From: CAVOOW01 sp963697675
Lineage (GTDB): Bacteria; Actinomycetota; Actinomycetes; JACCUZ01
DNA: 64,000 bases
Reading direction: 5' to 3'
NCBI GenBank assembly: GCA_963697675.1
Contig: CAVOOW010000006.1
Span: forward strand, 620,001-684,000
Positions 44,371 to 53,303 of this stretch are shown piece after piece (position 1 is the first letter of the stretch; the number at the start of each line of letters is the position of its first letter). A program made the position numbers and the translations under genes. The notes under the pieces are model-generated. The model was not told where the DNA came from. It saw only the letters and a program-made list of their open reading frames with translations, and did no database searches.

Positions 44371-46096
44371 CTATCGGGCGCGCTCGACCCGGCCCTCGTC
44401 CCACACGGGCTCGTCGGACTCGTAGACCGAGCCGTCGGCCCCGAAGACCAGGAACCGGTCGAAGCCGCGGGCGAACCACCGGTCGTGGGTCACGGCGACC
44501 ACGGTGCCGTCGAACGCCTCGAGCCCCTCCTCCAGGGCCTCCGCGGAGACGAGGTCCAGGTTGTCGGTCGGCTCGTCGAGCAGCAGCATCGTCGCCCCGG
44601 ACAGCTCCAGCAGCAGGATCTGCAGGCGGGCCTGCTGTCCGCCGGAGAGCGACTCGAACGGCTGCTCGGCGGCGTGCGCGAGCTCGTAGCGGTCCAGCGC
44701 CCGCGACGCCTCCTCCCGGCCCATGCCGGCGCGCCGCTCGTCGCCGCGCCAGAGGATGTCGAGCAGGGTGCGACCGATCAGCTCGGGATGCTCGTGGGTC
44801 TGGGCGAACCAGCCGGGGCGGACCCGGGCGCCGAGCCGGGCGCGCCCGGTGTGCGCGACGGGAGTGATCACGAAGTCCTCGACCGGACGGTGCTCGATGT
44901 CGGGGTCGCTGCCGCCGACGGCGAGCAACCGCAGGAAGTGCGACTTGCCCGAGCCGTTGGAGCCGAGCACCGCAACCCGGTCGCCGTACCAGACCTCGAG
45001 GTCGAACGGCTTCATCAGCCCGGTCAGCTCGAGGTCGGTGCACACGATCGCCCGCTTGCCGGTCCGCGAGCCGCGCAGCCGCATCTTCACGTTCTGCTCG
45101 AGTGGGATGGCCTCGGGCGGGCCCGGCCTCCTCGAACATCCGCAGCCGGGTCTGCGCCGCCTGATAGCGCGACGCCATGCCGTCGTTGTAGGCAGCCTTC
45201 TGCTTGTACATCAGCACGAGCGCCTTGAGCTTTGCGCGGTCCTCATCCCATCGGCGGCGCAGCTCCTCGAGGCGCGAGAACCGGTCGCGGCGGGCCTCGT
45301 GGTAGGTCGCGAAGCCACCACCGTGGGTCCAGGCCGTGTTGCCGGCCGCCCCGAGCTCGACAGTGACGACGCGGGTGGCCGTGTGCGAGAGCAGCTCGCG
45401 GTCGTGGGAGACGAACAGCACTGTCTTCGGTGACTCGCGCAACGACTGCTCGAGCCAGCGCTTGGCCGGAACGTCCAGGTAGTTGTCCGGCTCGTCGAGC
45501 ATGAGCACCTCGTCGGGCCCACGTAGCAGTGCCTCGAGGACCAACCGTTTCTGCTCCCCGCCCGACAGCGTCCGCACCTCGCGCCACTGGGCCTTCTCGA
45601 ACGGGACTCCCAGGGCGGCGACCGTGCAGGTGTCCCAGAGAACCTCGGCTTCGTAGCCGCCGGCGTCGGCCCAGTCGGACAGCGCCTGGGCATAGCGCAG
45701 CTGGGTCTTCTCGTCGTCGTGTTCCATCATCGCGAGCTCGCTCGCCTCGAGCGCAGTGGCGGCCGCACGTACGCGTGGAGGTGCCACTGAGGCGAGCAGG
45801 TCGCGCACGGTCGAGGTGTCCCGCACGGAGCCCACGAACTGGCGCATCACGCCGAGTCCGCCCGATCGCCCCACCGAGCCCTCATGCGCGTCGAGGTCAC
45901 CCGCGATGATCTTCAACAGCGTCGTCTTGCCGGCGCCGTTGGCTCCGACCAGCGCCACCTTCGCACCGTCACCGACCCGGAACGCGATGTCCCGCAGGAG
46001 TTGTCGGCCGTCGGGTAGGAAGAAACCGACTCCGTTGACATCGACGTGGCCCACGGGACACGAGTGTGGTGCCTGATCGCCGAAGACGCGAGTCAC
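44371..46096 (-). pseudogene. ABC-F family ATPase, frameshifted in the middle
   Basis: A soluble protein with two ATPase domains and no membrane part, as in ABC-F translation factors. Domain 1 has GANGAGKTT, LSGGEQKRL and LDEPDNYLD. Domain 2 has GSNGSGKSHFL, LSGGQQARL and LDEPTDNLD. The linker between them carries a basic helix (WDEDRAKLKALVLMYKQKA). The frame breaks near 45119-45121 (GGG). Removing one base gives EEAGPPEAIPLEQNVKMRLRG and joins the halves into about 575 residues; otherwise the first half runs out of frame to 44042. Both halves are well preserved, which suggests a sequencing indel. GTG 46054 is an alternative start. Resistance versus housekeeping function cannot be decided. 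Confidence 0.82.
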
Positions 46097-46189
46097 TTAC
46101 TTCGTCAAGGTATCTAGCGGTGGCCGTTTGGCTCTTCCCCCTCGATGGATCGCGGCAGTCAGTCGTGTTTCCCTGACGAGAGGAACGAC

Positions 46190-47236
46190 ATGCGGATCTC
46201 CAAGAAGAGGACGTTGGTCGCCTTTATCGCCACCGCAGCCGCCGTAACGGTTCTGGGCGCAGGCAGCGGGCAGGCCCAGGCGGCAGAACCCAGCAAGGCC
46301 AAGGTCGAGGCAACCCGTGCCAAGCCGGATCCGACCTTCGCGGCGACGGAGCGCGCCGGCAGCAAGGGCGTCGTCTCCACGGAGGCCTCGCGGGGTGCAC
46401 TGGCGACCGTCCAGGCCAGGATCTCGGACTACGTGACGAGGAACGGCACCAAGTACACCTTTGGCACCTACTCGGACCCGGCCACCGGGAACGTCGTCCT
46501 TGACACGGACGCCCCGGCCGACATGGTCAACACACTGACCAGCGCCGAGGGCGACAAGTTCCTCCCGACCGTCAAGGTGGAGGTCCGCAACGAGGCGACA
46601 ACCGACATCTACCAGCGCCGTGACGACATCGCGCCGTTCTGGGGTGGCGCGGGCCTGCTGGCCTCGGGTGCCATCTGCTCGACCGGATATCCCGTCAAGG
46701 ACGCCTCCGGAAACAGGTGGATGGTGACCGCCGGTCACTGCTACGCCAACGGCACCAGCGTCAACACGGAGTCCAACCTGCACAACGTCGGCGTCGTCAC
46801 CGGCCGTGCGTTGGCTTCACTCGGCTCGGGACCCATCGACGTGGAGTTCCTCGCCGGCCAGTCCTACTCCGGCCGCGTCTACAAGGGCGGCGTGACGAGC
46901 AGCCTCAGCGGGCCGGTCGTGGGCGCAGGCACCGCCTACGTCGGCTACAACAACTACTGCCACAGCGGTCGTACGACTGGTGAGCAGTGCGGACACACCG
47001 CGAACAGCATCACCGCCCAGGTGTGCACGCAGACCGGCTGCAAGTTCCCGGTCATCGCCTACACCGGTGGCGTCGTCCAGCAGCCCGGCGACTCGGGCGG
47101 GGCCTTCTACGCGAAGGACAGCAACGGGGGCGTCTGGATCCGCGGACACGTGATCGCAGGCAACTCCACCACGGGCTACGTCGAGCCGTACACCCAGATC
47201 ACAGCTCGCTGGGCCGTCACCGCGGTGATGGGCTGA
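46190..47236 (+). CDS. Secreted streptogrisin-like serine protease (S1)
   Basis: A 348-residue prepro-protease. The signal peptide covers about residues 1-32 (basic RISKKR, hydrophobic core, AQAA). A pro-region runs to about 135. The chymotrypsin-fold domain has the triad His183 (TAGHC), Asp217 (PIDVEF) and Ser302 (QPGDSGG). Several cysteines suggest disulfides. The ATG at 46190 has GAGAGGA 5-6 nt upstream; an ATG at 46145 lacks a binding site. It stands alone, with its own terminator-like hairpin. Confidence 0.92.
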   Translation: MRISKKRTLVAFIATAAAVTVLGAGSGQAQAAEPSKAKVEATRAKPDPTFAATERAGSKGVVSTEASRGALATVQARISDYVTRNGTKYTFGTYSDPATGNVVLDTDAPADMVNTLTSAEGDKFLPTVKVEVRNEATTDIYQRRDDIAPFWGGAGLLASGAICSTGYPVKDASGNRWMVTAGHCYANGTSVNTESNLHNVGVVTGRALASLGSGPIDVEFLAGQSYSGRVYKGGVTSSLSGPVVGAGTAYVGYNNYCHSGRTTGEQCGHTANSITAQVCTQTGCKFPVIAYTGGVVQQPGDSGGAFYAKDSNGGVWIRGHVIAGNSTTGYVEPYTQITARWAVTAVMG

Positions 47237-47257
47237 CCACATTGCAGGACCAGGGAA

Positions 47258-47288
47258 CGCTCAGAGACCAGCACACGGTCCCTGAGCG
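47258..47288 (+). terminator. Hairpin downstream of the S1 protease gene
   Basis: CGCTCAG-A-GACC pairs with GGTC-C-CTGAGCG around a 7-nt loop, giving 11 paired bases with one A/C mismatch. It lies 21 bp past the TGA. There is no T-tract. Confidence 0.65.
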
Positions 47289-47350
47289 CTCGGTCGTTTC
47301 GGGCCGGCTATGCGGTCGCGGCGGGCATCCGATGCACCTAAAGTCCTCCC

Positions 47351-48148
47351 GTGGACGTCACCTCGCTCGGCAATCGCACCGACCTGGCATTGCTCCGACT
47401 AGGCGGTACGGAGGTCGAGGACAAGGGTGACCATCTGGTCGTGCGCAGTCCGCACAATCCGACCTTCTGGTGGGGCAACTTCCTGCTGCTCGCGCAGGTG
47501 CCGCCGGCCGTGGACACCGACAGGTGGCTCGAACGGTTCGCGGCGGAGTTCCCCGAAGCCCGGCACACAGCGCTGGCGTTCGACGGAGTCGACGGGAAGG
47601 TTGCGGACCTGGCCGCGTTCGCCGAGCGCGGCCTGAACTGCGAGGCGTCGACAGTGATGACTGCGTCGGCGGTGCACGCGCCACCTCGACCCAACCACGA
47701 GGCCACGTACCGCAAACTGGCCTCCGACGCCGACTGGGCCCAGAGCGTCGAGCTGCGGATGGCGTGCAACGACGAGGACGAGAAGGGCGCCGCCCACCTC
47801 GAGTTCACCACGCGCAGGGCGGCGACCAACCGCGGCCTGACCGAGGCAGGCCACGGTGCCTGGTTCGGCGCGTTCGTCGACGGGCGGCTGCTCTCGCAGA
47901 TGGGGCTCGTCGCCGCGAGCCCGGGGCTGGCGCGCTTCCAGTCGGTCGAGACGCACCCCGACGCGCGCGGCCAGGGGCTCGCGGGCACGCTGGTGCACCG
48001 CGTCAGCGAGTACGGGTTCGGCGAGCTGGGAGCCGCGACTCTCGTGATGGTCGCCGACCCCGAATACAGCGCGATCCGCCTCTACCGGTCGGTGGGTTTC
48101 GCCGACACCGAATCGCAGCTGCAGGCCGAACGCGCGCCAACTGGCTGA
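47351..48148 (+). CDS. GNAT family N-acetyltransferase
   Basis: A 265-residue protein. The C-terminal half is a GNAT domain: WFGAFVDGRLLSQMGLV, FQSVETHPDARGQGLAGTLVHRV with the acetyl-CoA-binding RGQGLA loop, and EYSAIRLYRSVGFADTE. The N-terminal half (NPTFWWGNFLLLAQVPP) is a second, degenerate GNAT-like domain seen in several actinobacterial two-domain GNATs. Substrate unknown. The GTG start has a weak binding site. It converges on the kinase gene at 48156 with 7 bp between stops. Confidence 0.8.
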   Translation: MDVTSLGNRTDLALLRLGGTEVEDKGDHLVVRSPHNPTFWWGNFLLLAQVPPAVDTDRWLERFAAEFPEARHTALAFDGVDGKVADLAAFAERGLNCEASTVMTASAVHAPPRPNHEATYRKLASDADWAQSVELRMACNDEDEKGAAHLEFTTRRAATNRGLTEAGHGAWFGAFVDGRLLSQMGLVAASPGLARFQSVETHPDARGQGLAGTLVHRVSEYGFGELGAATLVMVADPEYSAIRLYRSVGFADTESQLQAERAPTG

Positions 48149-48155
48149 GCAGCAG

Positions 48156-48809
48156 TCAGCCCAGTTGTCGAGGCGCCAGCGGATCCGTGAGGTCCACGAC
48201 GACATCCGCCCGTGACCACGGGTCGTGGCGCTCTTCGTGCAGCGCCCAGGCACCGAGGTAGCGCCGCAGGTAGAGCTCCCGCACCTGCTCGGGGGTCCCG
48301 AGGTCGCCGTCACGCTCCAGCGCCCTGGCAAGCACGGCGGCGGGCTCGGCGACCAGCAGCACCGCGAGGTCCCACGCGTCCTCGAACTCCGGCGTCAACA
48401 GGAACTCACCCTCGACCAGCACGACGGCGCCGTCCTGGACCTCCGTTGGCGGCGGTGCGAGAACTTCATCACTGGCCAGGTCGAAGCTCGCCGTCACGAC
48501 CTCGCCGACGCGATCGGCCAACGGACCGATGACGAGCCGGCGCAGCGCGTCGGCATCGTAGGAGTCGAGCAGGTACCCCTCCGCCGAGAGCCGGTCGCGC
48601 CGGTGCCGCACGTCGCGCGGCTGGTGGAAGTCGTCGTAGGACACCCGCACGACGGGCCGTTCGGCACCGTCGAGGATCGCGGTGAGCTCGTCGGCGAGGG
48701 TCGTCTTGCCGACGCAGGACATGCCGTCGATGGCCACGACCAGCGGACGGTCCTCGGCCAGGGCCAGCACCCGCCCGGCGAGGTCGACGAGCAGCTCCTC
48801 GCGCGTCAT
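48156..48809 (-). CDS. Uridine kinase-like P-loop NTPase
   Basis: A 217-residue kinase-like protein. Walker A is AIDGMSCVGKTTLADEL (26-42). The segment VSYDDFHQPRDVRHRR holds the aspartates and arginines typical of uridine/phosphoribulokinase-type enzymes. GYLLDSYDADALRRLV and VLVEGEFLL follow. The overall look is of the uridine kinase superfamily rather than the classic Udk; a nucleoside or other small-molecule substrate is probable. It lies 7 bp after truA and is likely co-transcribed. Confidence 0.78.
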   Translation of the reverse strand: MTREELLVDLAGRVLALAEDRPLVVAIDGMSCVGKTTLADELTAILDGAERPVVRVSYDDFHQPRDVRHRRDRLSAEGYLLDSYDADALRRLVIGPLADRVGEVVTASFDLASDEVLAPPPTEVQDGAVVLVEGEFLLTPEFEDAWDLAVLLVAEPAAVLARALERDGDLGTPEQVRELYLRRYLGAWALHEERHDPWSRADVVVDLTDPLAPRQLG

Positions 48810-48816
48810 GCGGGTC

Positions 48817-49647
48817 TCACTTCGCCAGCTCGCGGCGTCGACGGGTCAGCTGCGCGCGGGCGCCCAGCTCGTCGTCCGGTGGGTACGCGACTTCCTCGAG
48901 TGTCAGGCCGTGTGCGGCAACGACATGGACGTCGGGCAACCGCACTGCCCCAGCCAGCACCTCGCTCGGCCACTGCACCGGCCGCTGGCCCTCGCCGACC
49001 GCCAGCAGCGCGCCGACCAGCGAGCGCACCATGCTGTGGCAGAACGCGTCGGCGACGATGGTCGCGACGGCAAAACCGTTCTCCGCATCACGGGTCCAGT
49101 CCAGGCGCAGCAACGACCGGACCGTGCTGGCGCCCTCGCGTCTGCGGCAGAACGCAGCGAAGTCGTGCTCGCCCAGAAGTGTGGCCGCGGCCCGGTTCAT
49201 GTCGTCGACGTCGAGGGGGTGTCGATACCACAGCACGTCGTGTCGACGCAGCGGGTCGACGCCGTACGCCGTGTCCGCGACGCGATAGGCATAGCGCCGC
49301 CACAGCGCGCCGAAGCGGGCGTCGAAACCGTCGGGTGCCCGCCGGACGTCGATGACGCGAACGTCACGGGGCAGCACGCCGGAGAGCGCTTTCGCCAGGT
49401 GCGGGGCCGCGTCGTCGTACACCTCGGTGGGCAGGTCTGCATGTGCCACCTGGCGACGCGCGTGCACGCCGGCGTCGGTGCGCCCCGCACACGTCAGGGG
49501 TACGCGCGGCGCTCGCAGCACCGTGGCGAGCGCGTCCTCGACCACGCCCTGGACGGTCCGCTGGCCTGGCTGCATGGCCCAGCCCGCGAAGTCCGTCCCG
49601 TCATAGGACAGGTCGATGCGGACGCGGACGAGCCCGCCCTCCCTCAA
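48817..49647 (-). CDS. truA: tRNA pseudouridine(38-40) synthase TruA
   Basis: Isomerises uridines 38-40 of tRNA. The 276 residues contain the catalytic Asp in CAGRTDAGVHA, plus IDLSYDGTDFAGWA at the start and FCHSMVRSLVGALLAVGEG near the end. Only a TTG at 49647 is available as a start; no ATG or GTG lies before the conserved VRVRIDLSYDG. That TTG sits in the loop of a strong hairpin (49630-49662), so initiation may be weak or regulated, or a base may be misread. The gene follows rplQ, as in other actinobacteria. Confidence 0.92.
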   Translation of the reverse strand: MREGGLVRVRIDLSYDGTDFAGWAMQPGQRTVQGVVEDALATVLRAPRVPLTCAGRTDAGVHARRQVAHADLPTEVYDDAAPHLAKALSGVLPRDVRVIDVRRAPDGFDARFGALWRRYAYRVADTAYGVDPLRRHDVLWYRHPLDVDDMNRAAATLLGEHDFAAFCRRREGASTVRSLLRLDWTRDAENGFAVATIVADAFCHSMVRSLVGALLAVGEGQRPVQWPSEVLAGAVRLPDVHVVAAHGLTLEEVAYPPDDELGARAQLTRRRRELAK

Positions 49648-49662
49648 GGGGTGGGCGGGCCC
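49630..49662 (-). terminator. Hairpin between rplQ and truA
   Basis: GAGCCCGCCC at 49630-49639 and GGGCGGGCCC at 49653-49662 pair over 10 positions (one mismatch) around a 13-nt loop. It begins 27 bp past the rplQ stop and includes the truA start codon. It could end most rplQ transcripts or mask the truA start. Confidence 0.6.
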
Positions 49663-49688
49663 GTTCGATCCTCGCGCGGGCGGCAGCG

Positions 49689-50381
49689 TCAGGACTCCTT
49701 CTTCGCGTCCTCAGCAGCATCCTCGGCGATCTCGGCGAAAGCTTCGGCATCGCCGGCTTTCTCTGCGACCGCGGGGTCGTCGCTGGCGTCGGCGATCTCG
49801 GCCGCTTCCTCGGCGGCTTCCTTCGCCTCTGCGGCGGCTTCCTCGGCACCTTCGACGTCACCCTCGGCAGCGTCGTCAGCGGCTTCCTCAGCCGCGGCCT
49901 CGGCCGACTCGGCCGCGGCGGCTACCGCAGCCGCCTCGGCGGCCGCCGCCTTCTTGGCCGGCGCCTTCTTGGCCGTCCGCTTGGTGGCGGCTTCGGCCTC
50001 GCGCACGGTCTCGGCCTTCGCCGTCAGTGCCTCGACGAGCTCGATCACGGCCATCGGCGCATTGTCGCCCTTACGCGGCCCCACCTTGGTGATGCGGGTG
50101 TAGCCGCCGTGCCTGTTCTCGTAGCGCGGTCCGATCTCGGTGAAGAGCTCATGCACGACGCCCTTGTCACGGACGACCGTGAGCACCCGGCGACGCGCGT
50201 GCAGGTCACCGCGCTTCGCGAAGGTGATGAGTCGCTCGGCCAGCGGACGCAGCCGCTTGGCCTTGGCTTCGGTTGTCGTGATCCGGCCGTGTTCGAACAG
50301 CGCGGTGGCGAGGTTCGCCAACATGAGCCGCTCGTGGGCCGGTCCGCCGCCGAGGCGCGGTCCCTTGGTGGGAGTTGGCAT
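49689..50381 (-). CDS. rplQ: 50S ribosomal protein L17 with long acidic tail
   Basis: The first 115 or so residues are L17: MPTPTKGPRLGGGPAHERLM, LANLATALFEHGRITTTEAKAKRLRP, and the C-terminal strand RITKVGPRKGDNAPMAVIELV. A tail of about 110 residues, nearly all Ala, Glu, Lys and Asp (KRTAKKAPAKKAAAAEAA onward), extends it to 230 residues. Such tails occur in actinobacterial L17 and vary greatly in length. It lies 78 bp after rpoA at the end of the alpha operon. Confidence 0.96.
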   Translation of the reverse strand: MPTPTKGPRLGGGPAHERLMLANLATALFEHGRITTTEAKAKRLRPLAERLITFAKRGDLHARRRVLTVVRDKGVVHELFTEIGPRYENRHGGYTRITKVGPRKGDNAPMAVIELVEALTAKAETVREAEAATKRTAKKAPAKKAAAAEAAAVAAAAESAEAAAEEAADDAAEGDVEGAEEAAAEAKEAAEEAAEIADASDDPAVAEKAGDAEAFAEIAEDAAEDAKKES

Positions 50382-50459
50382 GGTTGTTGCTCTCCAGTGA
50401 TTTTCGTCAGGGCTTCGTCAGGTTGTCCGCGTCGACTCGGTGTCGGCCCGGCGCAGCGC

Positions 50460-51470
50460 TCAGTACTGCTCGTCCTCGAGGGCCGTGTCGTCGTCGGCGC
50501 CGAAGTCGACGGCCGTGCTCGGGTCGAATCCGGGCGGGCTGTCCTTGAGGGCCAGACCCATGGAGTGCAGCTTGGCCTTGACCTCGTCGATCGACTTCGC
50601 ACCGAAGTTGCGGATGTCGAGCAGGTCCGCCTCGCTGCGCGAGACGAGCTCGCCAACCGTGTGGATGCCTTCGCGCTTGAGGCAGTTGTACGACCGGACA
50701 GTGAGCTCCAGGTCCTCGACCGGCAGCGCCAGGTCCGCCGCGAGAGCGGCGTCCGTCGGCGACGGTCCCATGTCGATGCCCTCGGCCTCGACGTTGAGCT
50801 CACGGGCCAGACCGAACAGCTCGGTCAGGGTCTTGCCGGCCGACGCCATGGCGTCACGCGGCAGCATCGAGCGCTTGGTCTCGACGTCGACGATGAGCTT
50901 GTCGAAGTCGGTGCGCTGCTCGACACGGGTCGCCTCGACCTTGTAGGTCACCTTGAGGACCGGCGAGTAGATGGAGTCGACGGGCACGCGACCGATCTCC
51001 TGGCCGACCTGCTTGTTCTGGACGGCCGAGACGTAGCCGCGACCGCGTTCCACGGTCAGCTCCATCTCGAGCTTGCCCTTGCCGTTGATCGTGGCGATGT
51101 GCAGGTCGGGGTTGTGCACCTCGACGCCGGCCGGCGGCGCGATGTCGGCGGCCGTCACGACGCCGGGGCCCTGCTTGCGCAGGTACATGACCACTGGCTC
51201 ATCCACCTCGGAGCTCACGACGAGCTCCTTGATGTTCAGGATGATGTCGGTGACGTCTTCCTTGACGCCGGGCACGGTGGTGAACTCGTGCAGCACGCCG
51301 TCCACGCGGATGCTCGTGACGGAGGCACCGGGGATGGAGGAGAGCAGGGTGCGGCGCAGGGAGTTACCGAGCGTGTATCCGAAACCGGGCTCGAGCGGCT
51401 CGATCACGAACCGGGAGCGATAGTCGTCGACGACCTCTTCGGCCAGGGTGGGGCGCTGTGCGATAAGCAC
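50460..51470 (-). CDS. rpoA: DNA-directed RNA polymerase subunit alpha
   Basis: A 336-residue alpha subunit. The N-terminal assembly domain (FVIEPLEPGFGYTLGNSLRRTLL, then GVLHEFTTVPGVKEDV) is followed by a linker and the C-terminal domain. The latter has VRSYNCLKREGIHTVGELV and DLLDIRNFGAKSIDEVKAKL, which bind UP elements and activators. It ends in an acidic tail. It lies between rpsD and rplQ, the usual place. Confidence 0.98.
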   Translation of the reverse strand: MLIAQRPTLAEEVVDDYRSRFVIEPLEPGFGYTLGNSLRRTLLSSIPGASVTSIRVDGVLHEFTTVPGVKEDVTDIILNIKELVVSSEVDEPVVMYLRKQGPGVVTAADIAPPAGVEVHNPDLHIATINGKGKLEMELTVERGRGYVSAVQNKQVGQEIGRVPVDSIYSPVLKVTYKVEATRVEQRTDFDKLIVDVETKRSMLPRDAMASAGKTLTELFGLARELNVEAEGIDMGPSPTDAALAADLALPVEDLELTVRSYNCLKREGIHTVGELVSRSEADLLDIRNFGAKSIDEVKAKLHSMGLALKDSPPGFDPSTAVDFGADDDTALEDEQY

Positions 51471-51576
51471 GTCAATTTCCTTTCCACGGGCGTCCGCTAT
51501 ATGACGCCTCGATGTCCTGCACCGTGAGCGACGTCGGTATGCCGCTCACGGGTCGTGCGTACTTCTAGTAGAGCGC

Positions 51577-52203
51577 TTACTTCGAGTAGAGCTCGACGAT
51601 GAGCTGCTCCTGGACCGGCGTGTCGATGACCTGCCGCGCCGGGAGGGAGTGCACGAGGATGCGCATCTTGTTCGGGATGACCTCGATCCACGCCGGCACC
51701 GTCCGCTCGCCGACCTCGGCGCGCGCCACGATGAAGGGCGTGAGCTCGAGCGAGCTCTGCCGTACTTCGATGATGTCGTTCTCGCTCACGCGGTAGGACG
51801 GGATGTCGACCTTGTGACCGTTGACCGTGATGTGGCCGTGACGCACCAGCTGACGCGCCATGTCGCGGCTCTTCGCAAAACCGGCCCGGAACACGACGTT
51901 GTCGATCCGCGTCTCCAGGATGCGCAGCAGGTTCTCACCGGTCTTGCCCTGCTTGCGGTTGGCCTCGTCGTAGTAGCCACGGAACTGCTTCTCCAGCACG
52001 CCGTAGATGCGCGCGCACTTCTGCTTCTCGCGCATCTGCAGGAGGTACTCGCTCTCCTTGGTGCGACCGCGGCCGTGCTCACCCGGGGGGTACGGACGGA
52101 TCTCGATCGGGCACTTCGGTGACTCGCACTTCGCACCCTTGAGGAACAGCTTCATCTTCTCGCGCCGGCAACGCTTGCAGTCCGGTCCGGTATATCTCGC
52201 CAT
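51577..52203 (-). CDS. rpsD: 30S ribosomal protein S4
   Basis: A 208-residue S4. The zinc-type N-terminus shows CKRCRREKMKLFLKGAKCESPKC, with four cysteines. The S4 RNA-binding domain follows (RIDNVVFRAGFAKSRDMARQLVRHGHITVNGHKVD). In other bacteria S4 nucleates 30S assembly and represses the alpha operon; a structured leader upstream of rpsM here fits that possibility. It starts 16 bp after rpsK. Confidence 0.98.
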   Translation of the reverse strand: MARYTGPDCKRCRREKMKLFLKGAKCESPKCPIEIRPYPPGEHGRGRTKESEYLLQMREKQKCARIYGVLEKQFRGYYDEANRKQGKTGENLLRILETRIDNVVFRAGFAKSRDMARQLVRHGHITVNGHKVDIPSYRVSENDIIEVRQSSLELTPFIVARAEVGERTVPAWIEVIPNKMRILVHSLPARQVIDTPVQEQLIVELYSK

Positions 52204-52219
52204 GATTCCTTTTCCTCCC

Positions 52220-52627
52220 CTAGACCCTGCGCCGCTTGGGAGGGCGGCAGCCGTTGTGGGGCACGGGGGTGACGTCTTGGATGGTCCCGACCTCGAGGCC
52301 GGCCGCTTGCAGCGATCGGATCGCGGTCTCTCGCCCGGAGCCCGGGCCCTTCACGAACACGTCGACCTTGCGCATGCCGTGCTCCTGCGCGCGACGGGCC
52401 GCACTCTCAGCGGCCATCTGCGCGGCGAAGGGCGTCGACTTGCGTGAGCCCTTGAAGCCGACATGGCCGGCCGAGGCCCACGCGATCACGTTGCCCATGG
52501 GGTCGGTGATCGAGACGATCGTGTTGTTGAACGTGCTCTTGATGTGCGCGTGGCCGTGAGCCACGTTCTTTTTCTCCTTGCGACGCACCTTCTTGGTGCC
52601 CGCGCCTTGACGGCTCTTCGGAGGCAT
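52220..52627 (-). CDS. rpsK: 30S ribosomal protein S11
   Basis: A 135-residue S11, with AHIKSTFNNTIVSITDPMGN, SAGHVGFKGSRKSTPFAAQ and the C-terminal DVTPVPHNGCRPPKRRRV. The N-terminal basic extension (MPPKSRQGAGTKKVRRKEKK) is usual for actinobacteria. It forms part of the 30S platform. It is separated from rpsM by 86 bp that include a hairpin. Confidence 0.98.
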   Translation of the reverse strand: MPPKSRQGAGTKKVRRKEKKNVAHGHAHIKSTFNNTIVSITDPMGNVIAWASAGHVGFKGSRKSTPFAAQMAAESAARRAQEHGMRKVDVFVKGPGSGRETAIRSLQAAGLEVGTIQDVTPVPHNGCRPPKRRRV

Positions 52628-52690
52628 TGGCTGTCAGATCTCCTGTGGCTGGGAAGTATTCAAAGGTCGGCAGTTTTGGATTGGGGGTCA

Positions 52691-52711
52691 CTTGGGGGGC
52701 GAGCCCCCAAG
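52691..52711 (-). terminator. Hairpin directly after rpsM
   Basis: CTTGGGGG (52691-52698) pairs perfectly with CCCCCAAG (52704-52711), leaving a 5-nt loop, 2 bp beyond the rpsM TAA. With no T-tract and rpsK following in the same operon, it may be an attenuator or an RNA-processing or stability element rather than a full stop. Confidence 0.6.
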
Positions 52712-52713
52712 GG

Positions 52714-53094
52714 TTACTTCTTGCCGACCTTCTTCTTGCCGGCGACCGTCTTGCGCGGGCCCTTGCGGGTGCGAGCGTTGGTGTGGGTGCGCTGGCCGCG
52801 CACGGGCAGGCCACGACGGTGGCGGATGCCCTGGTAGCAGCCGATCTCGACCTTGCGCCGGATGTCGGCCTGCACCTCGCGGCGCAGGTCACCTTCGATC
52901 CGGTAGTTGGCTTCGATCCAGTCGCGCAGCTTCACCAGGTCCTCGTCCGCGAGGTCGCGGACGCGGGTGTCTGGGTTGACGCCGGTGTTCTTGAGGGTGT
53001 CGAGCGCACGTGAGTGCCCGACTCCGAAGATGTAGGTCAGGGCGATCTCGACGCGCTTCTCGCGCGGGAGGTCGACGCCAACGAGGCGTGCCAT
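52714..53094 (-). CDS. rpsM: 30S ribosomal protein S13
   Basis: A 126-residue S13. It opens MARLVGVDLPREKRVEIALT, has FGVGHSRALDTLKNTGVNPDT and the C-terminal RHRRGLPVRGQRTHTNARTRKGPRKTVAGKKK, which contacts the P-site tRNA. Position and length are standard. The 209-bp gap upstream to rpmJ holds a nested hairpin and a 22-bp tandem repeat. Confidence 0.98.
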   Translation of the reverse strand: MARLVGVDLPREKRVEIALTYIFGVGHSRALDTLKNTGVNPDTRVRDLADEDLVKLRDWIEANYRIEGDLRREVQADIRRKVEIGCYQGIRHRRGLPVRGQRTHTNARTRKGPRKTVAGKKKVGKK

Positions 53095-53116
53095 CTGGGC
53101 GGTACTCCTTCACTGT

Positions 53117-53170
53117 CACCAGGTCGTGCACACCACTCCCCACCCGCCCGGGTGGGGCCCCAGCCTGGTG
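53117..53170 (-). other. Nested hairpin in the rpsM leader
   Basis: CACCAGG (53117-53123) pairs with CCTGGTG (53164-53170), and inside them CCCCACC (53138-53144) pairs with GGTGGGG (53151-53157). It lies 22 bp upstream of the rpsM start, where leader structures can sense a ribosomal protein. In E. coli S4 controls the operon from the corresponding place; that link is inference. Confidence 0.55.
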
Positions 53171-53239
53171 ACCGGGGGTGCCGCCGGGCTCTCGTGAACC
53201 GGCATGTGTGGCGCGCTGTCTAATTGTTGAGCTTCGTCT

Positions 53240-53303
53240 GTCTTCTGTGCCTTGGGGCGGTGTCTTCTGTGCCTTGGGGCGGTGTCTTCTTGCCTTCGGG
53301 CGG
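53240..53303 (-). repeat. 22-bp tandem repeat, three units
   Basis: Units 53240-53261 and 53262-53283 are identical (GTCTTCTGTGCC then TTGGGGCGGT). A third, imperfect one runs 53284-53303 and abuts the stop codon of rpmJ. It lies in the rpmJ-rpsM gap. Confidence 0.85.
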
